Shown here: piece after piece, positions 35,362-44,229 of the stretch
Layout: each line of letters opens with the position of its first letter
Numbering within the stretch: the first letter of the stretch is position 1
Assembly (NCBI GenBank): GCA_963725655.1
Contig: CAVRYY010000002.1
Span: 310,001 to 374,000, forward strand
Source of the DNA: CAVRXT01 sp963725655
GTDB taxonomy: Bacteria; Acidobacteriota; Terriglobia; Acidiferrales; UBA7541
DNA: 64,000 bases
Reading direction: 5' to 3'
Made by a program: the position numbers and the translations under genes
Notes under the pieces: model-generated
The model's database searches: none
What the model was told of the DNA's origin: nothing
What the model saw: the letters and a program-made list of their open reading frames with translations, nothing else

Positions 35362-35745
35362 AGCCGCTCGGCACGCGGCGGCGAAGTGGAGTGTTGCAGG
35401 CGCTTCGGGTGCCGCGGCGGCCGTAATAGACTTTCAATGGGAATGGGCTTTCTAAGAACACTTTAATATTCGCGAACTTTATTCACACATCCGCACTTAG
35501 CTCAGTTTTCCTCAGCTTCAGTTTACTGTTAGGAATCACGGCGATGGTCCGGCACTAGGTGTTTTCTCGCAGCCTGTTAGGATCACCGGTAATCGGTTGC
35601 CCACCTTGGATGGTTCGGGCCACGTTTTAGAAGTCCTCTCCGTAGTTCTTTAGCTTGGTAGTTTTTTACTCCCTTCCACAACGATTCGTGTTTGCGCACG
35701 GCGTTTGCCCATGCGGCAAATCCCGTGGCGCGGGGAGTTCTACCA
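35362..35745. other. Intergenic region, nothing certain
   Basis: About 380 bp between the efflux operon and the FG-GAP protein gene. Moderately AT-rich around 35455-35530. No clear terminator, riboswitch or promoter hexamers could be identified. The last 25 bases contain GGGGAG, a good ribosome site for the ATG at 35746. Confidence 0.35.
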
Positions 35746-37569
35746 ATGCGTGCAACGCCGTCCTCAGCCCGACCAAAATCCTACTGGGGGATTCTCTGTG
35801 CCGCGATGCTGGCGACCGCAGCGATGCTGGCGGTCCCGGCGGCGCACGCCCAGTCCACCACTACCACCAGCCTGCAAATCTCGAATTCTCCGGTGTCCGC
35901 TGGGACGGCGGTGACGCTTTACGCGCAGGTGAACAACGGATCGGTCACCTCCGGCACGGTGACCTTCTGTGATGTGACTACCTTTACGTTCTGCGATAGC
36001 GCGGTGGCGATGGGCACGGCGCAGTTGTATTCGAGTGGGACCGCGGGGATCAAATTCGTCCCCGGGATCGGCGTGCACACCTATGAGGCGGTGTTCAACG
36101 GAACTACATCCTACAGCAGCAGCACCTCGCCGACGCGATCGTTGACGGTAGTCCCGACTCACCCAACGACCACCTCGATTTCATCTTCCGGCTCGGCCGG
36201 CAACTACATCATTAGCGGATCCATTTCCGGCCCAGTCGATCCTCCCCTCTTTCAGATGCCGGGCGGGACAGTTACCTTCGTCGATCAAAACTCCGGCAAC
36301 ACCCTGGCTTCGGCGGCAGTGCAAGGCACCAGTTTTAGCCAGAGCTTCAACCAGACCGCTTCGCCCAGCACCGGCAGCAGCCCTATTTTTACGGTCGTAG
36401 GGGATTTCAACGGCGACGGCATTCCCGATCAGGCGATCGCGAACTATGGCTCGTCTTCCATAACGATCCTCCTGGGGAATGGTGATGGCACTTTCACCCA
36501 GGCGACCGGTTCTCCGATTACCGTGGGTAGCGGTCCCAGCTCGATCGCCGTGGGGGATTTTGCGAATAACGGCAAGCTCGACTTGGCAGTGACGAACTTT
36601 GGCACCAGTACCGTGACCATATTGTTGGGGGCTGGCGACGGAACTTTCACCCAGGCCACTGGTTCGCCGTATACCGTGGGCACCAATCCTACCTCCGTGG
36701 CGGTGGGCGACTTCAACCGCGACGGCAATCTTGACTTGGCTGTGGCCAATTATAGCTCGAGTAACATCAGCGTGCTCACGGGAAATGGCAGCGGGGGATT
36801 TACCGTCCAGTCGAGTCCCCCGGCGACGGGAGCCGGACCGATTACCGTGGTGGCGGGAGACGGCACCGCACTCAGCAGCACCCAACTCGACGCCACCGCG
36901 AATGTGCCGGGGACGTTTGTCTACAATCCGGCGGCTGGAACCATCCCCGCCGACGGAAGCGATACGCTGTCGGTGACCTTCACCCCAACCGACACCACCG
37001 ACTACAACAGTGCCACCGCGACGGTCACCCTGGCGGTCGAAGGGTTCACTTTGACTACGACCGCGGGTGGGACCACCAGTCAGACCGTAGCGGCAGGGGC
37101 GGCGGCGCGTTTCAATTTTATCGTGTCCCCAGTCGGATCAGCTAGGCTGGTCAGCGCTGTCACGCTCTCGCTTTCGGGCCTGCCCGCCGGTGCGACTTAC
37201 AAATTCACACCCGAGGTAATCCCTGCGGGCAGTCCGGCGACCGGGGTGGATCTGGTAATTCAGACGAGTCCCGGCGGCTCGTCGGCGTCGTGGAATATGG
37301 AACCACCGGACGACGGGCCGCAGCGCGGCACAACGATCTTGCTGACGCTGGTTCTTCTACCCTGGCTCGCGATACGGTCGCTTCGTAGGCAGAAGCGGTT
37401 CGCGTCGGGCTTGCTCGCTGCCGTCCTGTTCGCCGGATTGACCTTGGGCGTGACAGTGGGCCTGGGTGGATGCGCAGCCTCACCTCAACCTCGGACCTAT
37501 TATTTGGTCGTGACCGAAACCAGCTCAACGGTGACTCACTCGTTCAACCTAACCCTGACCGTGAAGTAG
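35746..37569 (+). CDS. Secreted FG-GAP/VCBS-repeat and Ig-like protein
   Basis: Exported protein of 607 residues. A signal peptide ends at AVPAAHAQS. Two Ig-like domains of the Big_3_5 type (about residues 35-195) precede three FG-GAP repeats with calcium-binding loops (VVGDFNGDGIPDQAIANYGS, IAVGDFANNGKLDLAVTNFG, VAVGDFNRDGNLDLAVANYS). Another Ig-like segment follows. The C terminus has two hydrophobic helices separated by RSLRRQKR and then a GLGGCAASP stretch, resembling the tails of acidobacterial surface proteins. Probably a surface or secreted adhesin-like protein. Confidence 0.78.
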   Translation: MRATPSSARPKSYWGILCAAMLATAAMLAVPAAHAQSTTTTSLQISNSPVSAGTAVTLYAQVNNGSVTSGTVTFCDVTTFTFCDSAVAMGTAQLYSSGTAGIKFVPGIGVHTYEAVFNGTTSYSSSTSPTRSLTVVPTHPTTTSISSSGSAGNYIISGSISGPVDPPLFQMPGGTVTFVDQNSGNTLASAAVQGTSFSQSFNQTASPSTGSSPIFTVVGDFNGDGIPDQAIANYGSSSITILLGNGDGTFTQATGSPITVGSGPSSIAVGDFANNGKLDLAVTNFGTSTVTILLGAGDGTFTQATGSPYTVGTNPTSVAVGDFNRDGNLDLAVANYSSSNISVLTGNGSGGFTVQSSPPATGAGPITVVAGDGTALSSTQLDATANVPGTFVYNPAAGTIPADGSDTLSVTFTPTDTTDYNSATATVTLAVEGFTLTTTAGGTTSQTVAAGAAARFNFIVSPVGSARLVSAVTLSLSGLPAGATYKFTPEVIPAGSPATGVDLVIQTSPGGSSASWNMEPPDDGPQRGTTILLTLVLLPWLAIRSLRRQKRFASGLLAAVLFAGLTLGVTVGLGGCAASPQPRTYYLVVTETSSTVTHSFNLTLTVK

Positions 37570-37670
37570 GAACGCGCCAAAAATTTCTGGCTGTTTAGAC
37601 CTCCTCGATGCGCGGAAGGTGGATTCTCTGCGCTATACCCAGAGACTAAGCCAGCCACCTATCTAACAGT

Positions 37671-38699
37671 TCAGTGTAGAGCGGTGATGGGGCTCGCGCT
37701 CAGATCCTTGAACGCGAACTTCTTGCTGACGTGCGAGAACGGTTTTCCGTCGACCTCGACGTAGGGATAAATGAAATAGTTGAGCGGCGGGCCGGTCTGC
37801 GGTGTGGCCAGTGTGAGGTCACGGCCCACGCTGAATTGCACCCGGTTCGCATCCAGCGCGCCGAAGAAGAAATCTTTTTTCGCGGGATCCTTCCATGCTT
37901 CCGAAGCGTCGATGGGAACCCATCCGTAGCCTTTCAAATAAAACTCCGCCCAGCAATGATAACCGCCGATGTCGCCCGCCGGTTTATCCGCCGCTACCGG
38001 CAGTCCAATTTCGAATTTCGCAGGAATCCCGGCAGCGCGTGCCAGTCCGATAAAAAGGGAATGGAAGTCGGAACAATTTCCCCGCTTTGCGTCGCAGGCC
38101 CAGATGATATCGCCGTTGCAGCAGCCCGCAGGGCTCTTGTCGTAGGTCATGTTCGCGATCACGTAATCGTAAATCGCGCGCGCTTTATCGAGATCCGTGT
38201 TTTTGCCGGCCACCACGGTAGCTGACAGTTCTTGGATGCGCTGATTGAGCGGCACCAGACGATCGGGCTGAAGCCAGCGATCGAGATTCGCGTCGGAAGC
38301 AGCAGCACCGTTGGTTGCTTCCGAGAAATTGTTGTGGACGTATGCGGTGCGGCGGACCGTGAACACCATGGTGACGGGAATATCCTTCACTTCTGGATTT
38401 CTTACGTCGATGTGCACAATCTTATTTCCGTATTGCGGATCGGTGAGAATTTTCGACGCCACCGGCGAACTCACCTTGCCCTTGAGGATCTTTTGATTGT
38501 CGTCGCTCTGCGGATACGGCAACCAGATTTCAATTCGTTTGCTGTTGGCGGGAATCGCATTCACCTGCGCCGAGTAGGTGATCTCTATAGTGCGCGTTTG
38601 CGCTGCAGTCTCCACCGGTGTAACCGGCGAACTCGAGAACGCCGCCAGCGCGGCGGTGCCCAGCATGATCGACAAACTCGAAATATATGCAATTTTCAT
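37671..38699 (-). CDS. Secreted transglutaminase-like superfamily protein
   Basis: Protein of 342 residues with a signal peptide (ISSLSIMLGTAALAAFSSSP). An N-terminal beta domain (TIEITYSAQVNAIPANSKRI) precedes the transglutaminase-like core. The catalytic triad is visible: Cys in RGNCSDFHSLFIGLARAAGI, His in GGYHCWAEFYLKGYGWVPID and Asp in the same strand's end (PIDASEAW). Bacterial members often act as cysteine proteases or amide hydrolases in the periplasm; the substrate here is unknown. It is monocistronic, facing the FG-GAP gene. Confidence 0.82.
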   Translation of the reverse strand: MKIAYISSLSIMLGTAALAAFSSSPVTPVETAAQTRTIEITYSAQVNAIPANSKRIEIWLPYPQSDDNQKILKGKVSSPVASKILTDPQYGNKIVHIDVRNPEVKDIPVTMVFTVRRTAYVHNNFSEATNGAAASDANLDRWLQPDRLVPLNQRIQELSATVVAGKNTDLDKARAIYDYVIANMTYDKSPAGCCNGDIIWACDAKRGNCSDFHSLFIGLARAAGIPAKFEIGLPVAADKPAGDIGGYHCWAEFYLKGYGWVPIDASEAWKDPAKKDFFFGALDANRVQFSVGRDLTLATPQTGPPLNYFIYPYVEVDGKPFSHVSKKFAFKDLSASPITALH

Positions 38700-38835
38700 G
38701 GGGCCGCCATTTTACTCCGGCCAGTCCACTTGCCAAGCGAGAAAGATGGAGCCGACTCTAGGGCAGCGAACCAGCGCGGCCGCCGATCGCGCAATCATCT
38801 TCTCGCATGTCGCGCTATACTTCATCCCACTCGCA

Positions 38836-39222
38836 ATGACGCCCACGCTGCCAAAGCTGCGAATTCTGATCGCCGACGACTCCGAATTGGTGCGCCAAGG
38901 GATCATTTCCCTGTTGCTGAAAAGCTCGCGCTGGGAGATTTGCGGCGAGGCTGGCGACGGGGCTGAGGCTCTGCAGAAGGCTCAAAAACTGCTGCCCGAC
39001 CTCGTCCTGCTCGACATTAGCATGCCAGGAATGAGCGGCCTCGACGCCGCGCGGATGATTCGAGAAAGTGTTCCCGCGACTCGCATTCTGATTATGAGCC
39101 AGCACGACATCGCGCACATGCTGCCCGAAGTTCTCGAAGCCGGAGCGCAAGGCTGCGTCGATAAGGGCCGCCTCAGCGCCGATCTGCTCCCGGCGATCGA
39201 TTCCTGCTGCAGCCGCTCATGA
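38836..39222 (+). CDS. Receiver-only response regulator
   Basis: Single-domain CheY-like protein of 128 residues. The acidic pair is ADDSE near residue 13, the phospho-acceptor Asp lies in LVLLDISMPGMSG, and LIMSQHD and QGCVDKG give the switch Ser/Thr position and the conserved Lys. The receiver resembles the NarL/LuxR class (ILIADDSELVRQGIISLL), but the protein stops where the HTH output domain would begin. ATG 38836 is chosen because upstream in-frame codons overlap the divergent gene. No histidine kinase is nearby. Confidence 0.82.
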   Translation: MTPTLPKLRILIADDSELVRQGIISLLLKSSRWEICGEAGDGAEALQKAQKLLPDLVLLDISMPGMSGLDAARMIRESVPATRILIMSQHDIAHMLPEVLEAGAQGCVDKGRLSADLLPAIDSCCSRS

Positions 39223-39308
39223 AATGGCGCATTAGATTTGCAAATGGAGCGCCAGCGAATTTCCGTAGCCTCTGTGCCCGGTCTTCGTTCTTCGTCCGCC
39301 CAAAGCGC

Positions 39309-39337
39309 TTGACATTTTTTTCGCGCCATCCTATAAG
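39309..39337 (+). promoter_or_regulatory. Consensus sigma70 promoter of the cobalamin-controlled transcript
   Basis: TTGACA (39309-39314), 17-bp spacer, TATAAG (39332-39337). Transcription would begin near 39344, exactly where the riboswitch's P1 stem starts. Confidence 0.75.
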
Positions 39338-39344
39338 CAAGACA

Positions 39345-39493
39345 GCTTGGTGAATTAGGGAAGCCGGTGAGAATCCGGCACGGCCCCGCCACTGTAAGCG
39401 TGGAGGGCCGGAGCGAACGATGCCACTGAGGCGATTCGGCCTTGGGAAGGCGGCTCCGGTCCGATGAAGCGCAAGTCAGGAGACCGACCAAGC
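39345..39493 (+). promoter_or_regulatory. Cobalamin (B12) riboswitch
   Basis: The conserved core AAGCCGGTGAGAATCCGGC (39361-39379), followed by CCCCGCCACTGTAA, is the hallmark of cobalamin aptamers. GCAAGTCAGGAGACC near the 3' end is the second conserved block. P1 pairs GCTTGGT (39345-39351) with ACCAAGC (39487-39493). It should reduce expression of the downstream TonB-dependent receptor when adenosylcobalamin is plentiful. About 230 bases of leader follow before the ATG, holding the expression platform. Confidence 0.95.
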
Positions 39494-39723
39494 CCACATC
39501 TACTCGCACCGGTGCCTACGGGGCACTGGGGTCGATTCTGTGGGCCGCGCATCCGGCAGGCTAATCATCGAAGCGTCGTTGTGTCGTTGTGTGTGGTGGG
39601 TGCGTGATCGAAAACTTTGTTCCCACTCGGCGCGAGGGATCCACTCAGCGTTAGCTGCGCCTGGCGGCTCGTCGCACGGGTGTGTCCAGGGATTCGCTCT
39701 TTCATAGGCGAAGGAGAGTATTG

Positions 39724-42201
39724 ATGAACGTATTGAAAACTTGCCGCAAGTGGCTCCGATTATGCTCAGGGGCGGCGTGGGTTCTGTGCGCGGGCGTGTC
39801 GCTGGCCGCGCCGCCGGCCACACTGCGCGGTTCCGTTTCGGATTCTCTGGCGCAGCCAATCGCCAATGCCAAGGTGACCTTGCTCCTCGATGGGGCGGAA
39901 TCCCGAGTCGCGCAAACCGATCCACAAGGCCAGTTCGAATTCGTTGCGCTTAATCCCGGGCGCTACAGCGTGCGCGTGGAAGCACCGCGATTCAGCGTCT
40001 TGAGTAGCGATGCCACCAATCTCGGCGCTGGAACAGTCAAGACCCTGAACCTTTCACTGAACATCGGCACGCTCCCGCAGCGCGTGGTGGTATCCGCTAC
40101 CGGCACGGAAACCCGAACGTCGCAAGTCGGCGCCTCCGTGGACGTCTTCGATCAACAGCAACTCGACGATCTTTCCGCGGTCAGAATCGATCAAGGCCTG
40201 CGCGCATTGCCAGGGGTGCAATTCGTCCAATCCGGGCCGCCAGGCAGCACCACCGCACTGTTTGTTCGCGGCGGCAATTCCGATTTCAACAAGGTCTTGA
40301 TCGACGGCATCCCAGCAAACGATGTCGGCGGCGCCGTGGAGTGGGCGAACCTGGAATCCAGCGGTGTCGAGCAAGTAGAGGTCCTGCGCGATCCCAATAG
40401 CGTCATCTACGGTACCGACGCGCTCAGCAGCGTGATCAACATTACTAGCCCTCACGGGACTTTCGATATCCCGGAGATTCGCTATTCCGGCGACGGCGGA
40501 AATTTCAATACTTACCGCAACGACGGTTCAATCGCCGGCGCCCACCGCACGCTGGATTATTTTTCCGAGTTCACCGGCTTTGATGCTCACAACGGCACCC
40601 CAAATAGCGCTTTCCACGATACAACTTACTCTGGGAACGCCGGTTGGAAGCTGAATCGCGCCACCAGACTTCGTTTCACCGTCCGCCACTCCACGGTGGA
40701 CTTGGGAGATCCGAACGCGCTCGATTTCTACGGGATTGCCGATAAATCTTCGCAGCGAAGTCACAATTTGTATTGGGGAGTCACGCTGCAGAATCAAACC
40801 ACCCCGCGCTGGCACAATCTTTTTCGATTTGCTTCCACTACTTTGCACTATGCTTTCGTCGATCCATCTCCCAACGGCACTCCCTTCGATCCTTTCGCGG
40901 GCACGCCGTATGACACCGGCCCAAACTATCTAGGCGATCAGGTGACGATTCACGGCGCTAACGGCTACAGCGTCTCCGGTCAGGCCATTTTGGACTACGC
41001 CGGGTTCTACCCGGAGACCTACGATACGCAAACCACGCGCCGCTCGTTCTACGCGCAGTCCGACTACCAGATTCATCCGCAACTCAGCGTTACCGGTGGT
41101 TTCCGTTACGAATACGAAAACGGCATCGAGAATTCCAGCGGCTTCATCACCTCTACCGACCGCAACAATTACAATGCGTTTTTCGAAGCGAATGGAAATC
41201 TCGGCCATCGCTTGTTCGCTACCGCCGGAGTCGGCTTCGACCACAACGCCGTATTCGGATTCGCCGCCACTCCCCGCGTTTCCGCCGCCTATTATTTGCG
41301 CCGGCCTCAATCCGGCGCTCTGTTCAACGAGACCAAGTTGAAATGTAATTTCGGGAAGGGAATCAAGGAGCCCAGCATCACCGATCAGAGTGAGTCGCTC
41401 TACGCCCTGCTTTCGGAGCTTCCCGATGGTCCGGAGTTGATCAAGCAGTATGGCATTACGCCGATCGGCGCCGAACGCAGCCGCAATTTCGACTTCGGAG
41501 TCGATCAAGGCTTGTTTGGCGATCGCGCGCGAGTCGGCGTCTCGCTGTTTCAGGAAAATTTCTACGATCTCATCGAGTACGTGGACGCCGGGGTCCTCCC
41601 CCAGTTGGGAGTGCCTCCCGCCGCTGCGCAGGCCAGCGAATTCGGCGCCACCATCAATTCTGACTCCTTCAAAGCCAAGGGCGCCGAATTCGAATTCAAT
41701 TCCAATCTCGGCCACGGCTTGCACATCCAGGCCGCTTACACCTACCTTGACGCGGTGGTGGCCAAGTCATTCACCGGCAGTGCGGTGGCGCCTGCCGTCA
41801 ATCCCGATTTCCCGGCTGTCCCGATCGGCGCGTACGCCCCACTGGTCGGCGCGCGTCCGTTCGATCGCGCTCCCCATTCCGGAAGCTTGATCATCGACTA
41901 CACGCGCGAGCGCTTCGGCACCGCTCTCTCCGGCTACTTCGTCGGCCGCCGCGACGGCAGCACATTCCTGAGCGACGCCTACGAGGGATATTCGATGCTG
42001 CTGCCCAATCGAAATTTGCAAGCGGCATACCAGACTTTGGATTGGAGTGGCCGCTACACCTGGAACCGTCACATGGAAACGTATTTCGCGATCACCAATC
42101 TCTTAAGTGAGCACTATCAGGAGGAATTCGGCTACCCAAGTTTGCCGCTAGCGTTCCGTCTAGGCATTCGCCTGACAATCCTGGGCCCTCGTGATCGCTA
42201 G
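39724..42201 (+). CDS. TonB-dependent receptor, BtuB-like (probable cobalamin uptake)
   Basis: Outer-membrane transporter of 825 residues. ATG 39724 follows AAGGAG and opens a signal peptide ending near VSLAAPPA. Residues ~35-120 are a carboxypeptidase-regulatory-like domain (LRGSVSDSLAQPIANAKVTL). The plug follows (VRIDQGLRALPGVQFVQSGP, ALFVRGGNSDFNKVLIDGIP, VEVLRDPNSVIYGTDALSSV), then a beta-barrel. The upstream B12 riboswitch is the main argument that the cargo is a corrinoid. It ends 5 bp from the convergent nth gene. No BtuCDF genes are in the window. Confidence 0.9.
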   Translation: MNVLKTCRKWLRLCSGAAWVLCAGVSLAAPPATLRGSVSDSLAQPIANAKVTLLLDGAESRVAQTDPQGQFEFVALNPGRYSVRVEAPRFSVLSSDATNLGAGTVKTLNLSLNIGTLPQRVVVSATGTETRTSQVGASVDVFDQQQLDDLSAVRIDQGLRALPGVQFVQSGPPGSTTALFVRGGNSDFNKVLIDGIPANDVGGAVEWANLESSGVEQVEVLRDPNSVIYGTDALSSVINITSPHGTFDIPEIRYSGDGGNFNTYRNDGSIAGAHRTLDYFSEFTGFDAHNGTPNSAFHDTTYSGNAGWKLNRATRLRFTVRHSTVDLGDPNALDFYGIADKSSQRSHNLYWGVTLQNQTTPRWHNLFRFASTTLHYAFVDPSPNGTPFDPFAGTPYDTGPNYLGDQVTIHGANGYSVSGQAILDYAGFYPETYDTQTTRRSFYAQSDYQIHPQLSVTGGFRYEYENGIENSSGFITSTDRNNYNAFFEANGNLGHRLFATAGVGFDHNAVFGFAATPRVSAAYYLRRPQSGALFNETKLKCNFGKGIKEPSITDQSESLYALLSELPDGPELIKQYGITPIGAERSRNFDFGVDQGLFGDRARVGVSLFQENFYDLIEYVDAGVLPQLGVPPAAAQASEFGATINSDSFKAKGAEFEFNSNLGHGLHIQAAYTYLDAVVAKSFTGSAVAPAVNPDFPAVPIGAYAPLVGARPFDRAPHSGSLIIDYTRERFGTALSGYFVGRRDGSTFLSDAYEGYSMLLPNRNLQAAYQTLDWSGRYTWNRHMETYFAITNLLSEHYQEEFGYPSLPLAFRLGIRLTILGPRDR

Positions 42202-42206
42202 AACCG

Positions 42207-43019
42207 TTAACGCTTGGCGGTTGTTTTGCCGGCCGGCAGTTTCCAGCCGATGGTCTTGTCCGCGGAGTAGCATAATTTTTCCAGGTTACACTCGGCGCAA
42301 CGCGGATTCCTCGCCACGCACACCCGCCGGCCGTGCCAGATCAATTGATGCGAGAAAAGAATCCACTTGTCCTGCGGGACGATCTGGATCAGGTCCTGCT
42401 CGATTTTTTTCGGGTCTTCGTGATGGGTAAGATCCAGCCGCTGCGATAGCCGCTGCACGTGCGTATCCACCACTACGCCCGACGCAATTTTGTACGCCGT
42501 ACCCAACACAACGTTGGCCGTCTTGCGTGCCGCGCCCGGGACCGTCAGCAACTCCTCCATCGTCCTCGGCACTTCGCCGCCGAAATCCTTCAATAATTTC
42601 TGCGCTGCCCCGATGATCGATTTCGTCTTGTTGCGAAAAAAACCTGTAGAGCGAATTTCATTTTCCAGGTCCGCGGGCTTGGCGTGAGCAAAGTCCGTTG
42701 GCGACCTGTACTTCTCAAACAGCGTCTTGGTCACGATGTTCACGCGCACGTCCGTGCACTGTGCGGAAAGGATCGTAGCGATCAGCAACTCGAAAGGGTT
42801 GCGATGCTCGAGCGCGCAGGTCACGTTGGGATAAGCTTCGTCCAGTTTCTCCAGAATTTGCCGGACGCGCTCCGGATTCGTGCCGCGCAGCTTAGACGGC
42901 GGTCCCAGCTTGGCTTGGACGGCCGCCTGGGGCGGGGAACCGGCTGGCTTGGACGCGGCATCCCGCGCCGGTTGCTTTTTCGGTCGGATGGCTTTGTTCT
43001 TGGGTTTCTTGGTGGGCAT
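42207..43019 (-). CDS. nth: Endonuclease III with Lys-rich N-terminal extension
   Basis: DNA glycosylase/AP lyase for oxidised pyrimidines in base-excision repair. The protein has 270 residues against ~211 in E. coli. The extra ~55 N-terminal residues are Lys/Pro/Ala-rich (MPTKKPKNKAIRPKKQPARD) and may aid DNA binding. The HhH motif VPGAARKTANVVL holds the catalytic Lys, with Ala-Ala replacing the common Val-Gly, and VDTHVQRLSQRL holds the Asp. The 4Fe-4S cluster is C-x6-C-x2-C-x5-C (CVARNPRCAECNLEKLC). ATG 43019 is chosen over a longer unlikely frame. Confidence 0.93.
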   Translation of the reverse strand: MPTKKPKNKAIRPKKQPARDAASKPAGSPPQAAVQAKLGPPSKLRGTNPERVRQILEKLDEAYPNVTCALEHRNPFELLIATILSAQCTDVRVNIVTKTLFEKYRSPTDFAHAKPADLENEIRSTGFFRNKTKSIIGAAQKLLKDFGGEVPRTMEELLTVPGAARKTANVVLGTAYKIASGVVVDTHVQRLSQRLDLTHHEDPKKIEQDLIQIVPQDKWILFSHQLIWHGRRVCVARNPRCAECNLEKLCYSADKTIGWKLPAGKTTAKR

Positions 43020-43238
43020 CGGTTTGGGAGCGGAAAATATAGCACACCGCTGGTCTATCGTTCCGGGTACTAGGGGATCTGCAACCAAGGGGAAACATTG
43101 AAACGCCGGGCAAAAGTGCGGAAGCGCAAGAGGACACTGCCACAAGCTTCCCGAGACCGGGAAGCGTCGCAGCCCACATTCGTCACTAACGCAAACTCAA
43201 AACACGCTGTCGCGCCGCGATTCCAGCCAATCAGCCCA

Positions 43239-44225
43239 CTACTTCGCGATCAGCAGGCTTTGCGCGAATGGCCACTGCCTGTCGGTCCACTGCGCTTTAC
43301 AGTGGAAGCCGGCGCGCTCTCCCATCTCGACGACTTCTTCGCGATTGTATTTGTGCGAGCTCTCCGTCCAGATCGATTCGCCCGCTGCGAACGAGACTGA
43401 AAGGTCCGCCGCGGGTATCCGCACCGTTTGATTTACCGTAGATCGCAGATGCATTTCCACGCGACGCTCGATTTCATCAAACCGCACGCCGTGTTTGAAC
43501 TTTTCCAGATCGAAATCCGCGCCCAGTTCGCGGTTGATTCGTGCTAGCAGGTTCTTGTTGAACGCGCCCGTTACGCCGATCGGATCGTCGTAAGCGCGAA
43601 TCAGGTCCGGAATCGGCTTCTCCAGATCGGTCGCCAGCAGCAGTGAATCCCCAGGGAAAAGCACCTGCCGTACCTGGCGCAAGAATTGCGCACCTGCCGG
43701 ACGGTCGAAATTTCCGATGGTGCTGCCCAGAAACAGGACCATCAAGTGATCCTCGGGCTTCCGCCGCGCCGCCACTTCCACCAAGCCGTCCAGATAGGCG
43801 CGCTCGAATCCCACGATACTCACGGACTCAATTTGTCCCAGGTCCAGCTCGCAATGGTCCAACGCCGCACGCGAAATATCGATGGGGTAATAATCCACAT
43901 TCTGCCGCTGCGAAAGCGCTTCCAGCACCCAACGCGTTTTTCGACCGGTGCCGGAGCCAAGTTCCGCCACCACCACCGGCTTGGGCAAGATATCGATCAT
44001 CTCTTCGGAGTAACGCTCCATCAATCGCTCCCCGGCGCGGCTCAGCCCGTATTCCGGGAGCAGGCAAATTACTTCGAACAGCGCCGAGCCGATTTCATCG
44101 TACAAGTACTTCGAGGGAAGCTCCTTTTGGCCCGGCCGATCTAGGCCTTCGCGCACCTCTCGCGCGAAATCCGCACGATGCGTCGACGAAATACGTTCAG
44201 TAGCCATGCGTGCCGCTGTGCCCAT
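43239..44225 (-). CDS. egtD: L-histidine N-alpha-methyltransferase EgtD
   Basis: Trimethylates the amino group of histidine to hercynine, the first step of ergothioneine synthesis. Length 328 fits the family (~320). LPSKYLYDEIGSALFEVICL and PEYGLSRAGERLM open the fold, and VAELGSGTGRKTRWVLEAL is the S-adenosylmethionine motif. YYPIDISRAALD, VLFLGSTIGNFDRPA and the C-terminal SHKYNREEVVEMGERAGF, which forms part of the histidine site, are diagnostic. It starts 4 bases after egtB ends, so the two are one operon. Confidence 0.95.
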   Translation of the reverse strand: MGTAARMATERISSTHRADFAREVREGLDRPGQKELPSKYLYDEIGSALFEVICLLPEYGLSRAGERLMERYSEEMIDILPKPVVVAELGSGTGRKTRWVLEALSQRQNVDYYPIDISRAALDHCELDLGQIESVSIVGFERAYLDGLVEVAARRKPEDHLMVLFLGSTIGNFDRPAGAQFLRQVRQVLFPGDSLLLATDLEKPIPDLIRAYDDPIGVTGAFNKNLLARINRELGADFDLEKFKHGVRFDEIERRVEMHLRSTVNQTVRIPAADLSVSFAAGESIWTESSHKYNREEVVEMGERAGFHCKAQWTDRQWPFAQSLLIAK

Positions 44226-44229
44226 GAAA

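Noticed and set aside
35690..35745. Possible cyclic-di-GMP (GEMM) riboswitch before the FG-GAP gene
   Set aside because: Only loose resemblance to GEMM fragments; the conserved GNRA loop and receptor could not be placed.
36390..36790. Tandem repeat DNA in the FG-GAP gene as a mobile or CRISPR-like array
   Set aside because: The repetition follows the protein's FG-GAP units and is explained by domain duplication.
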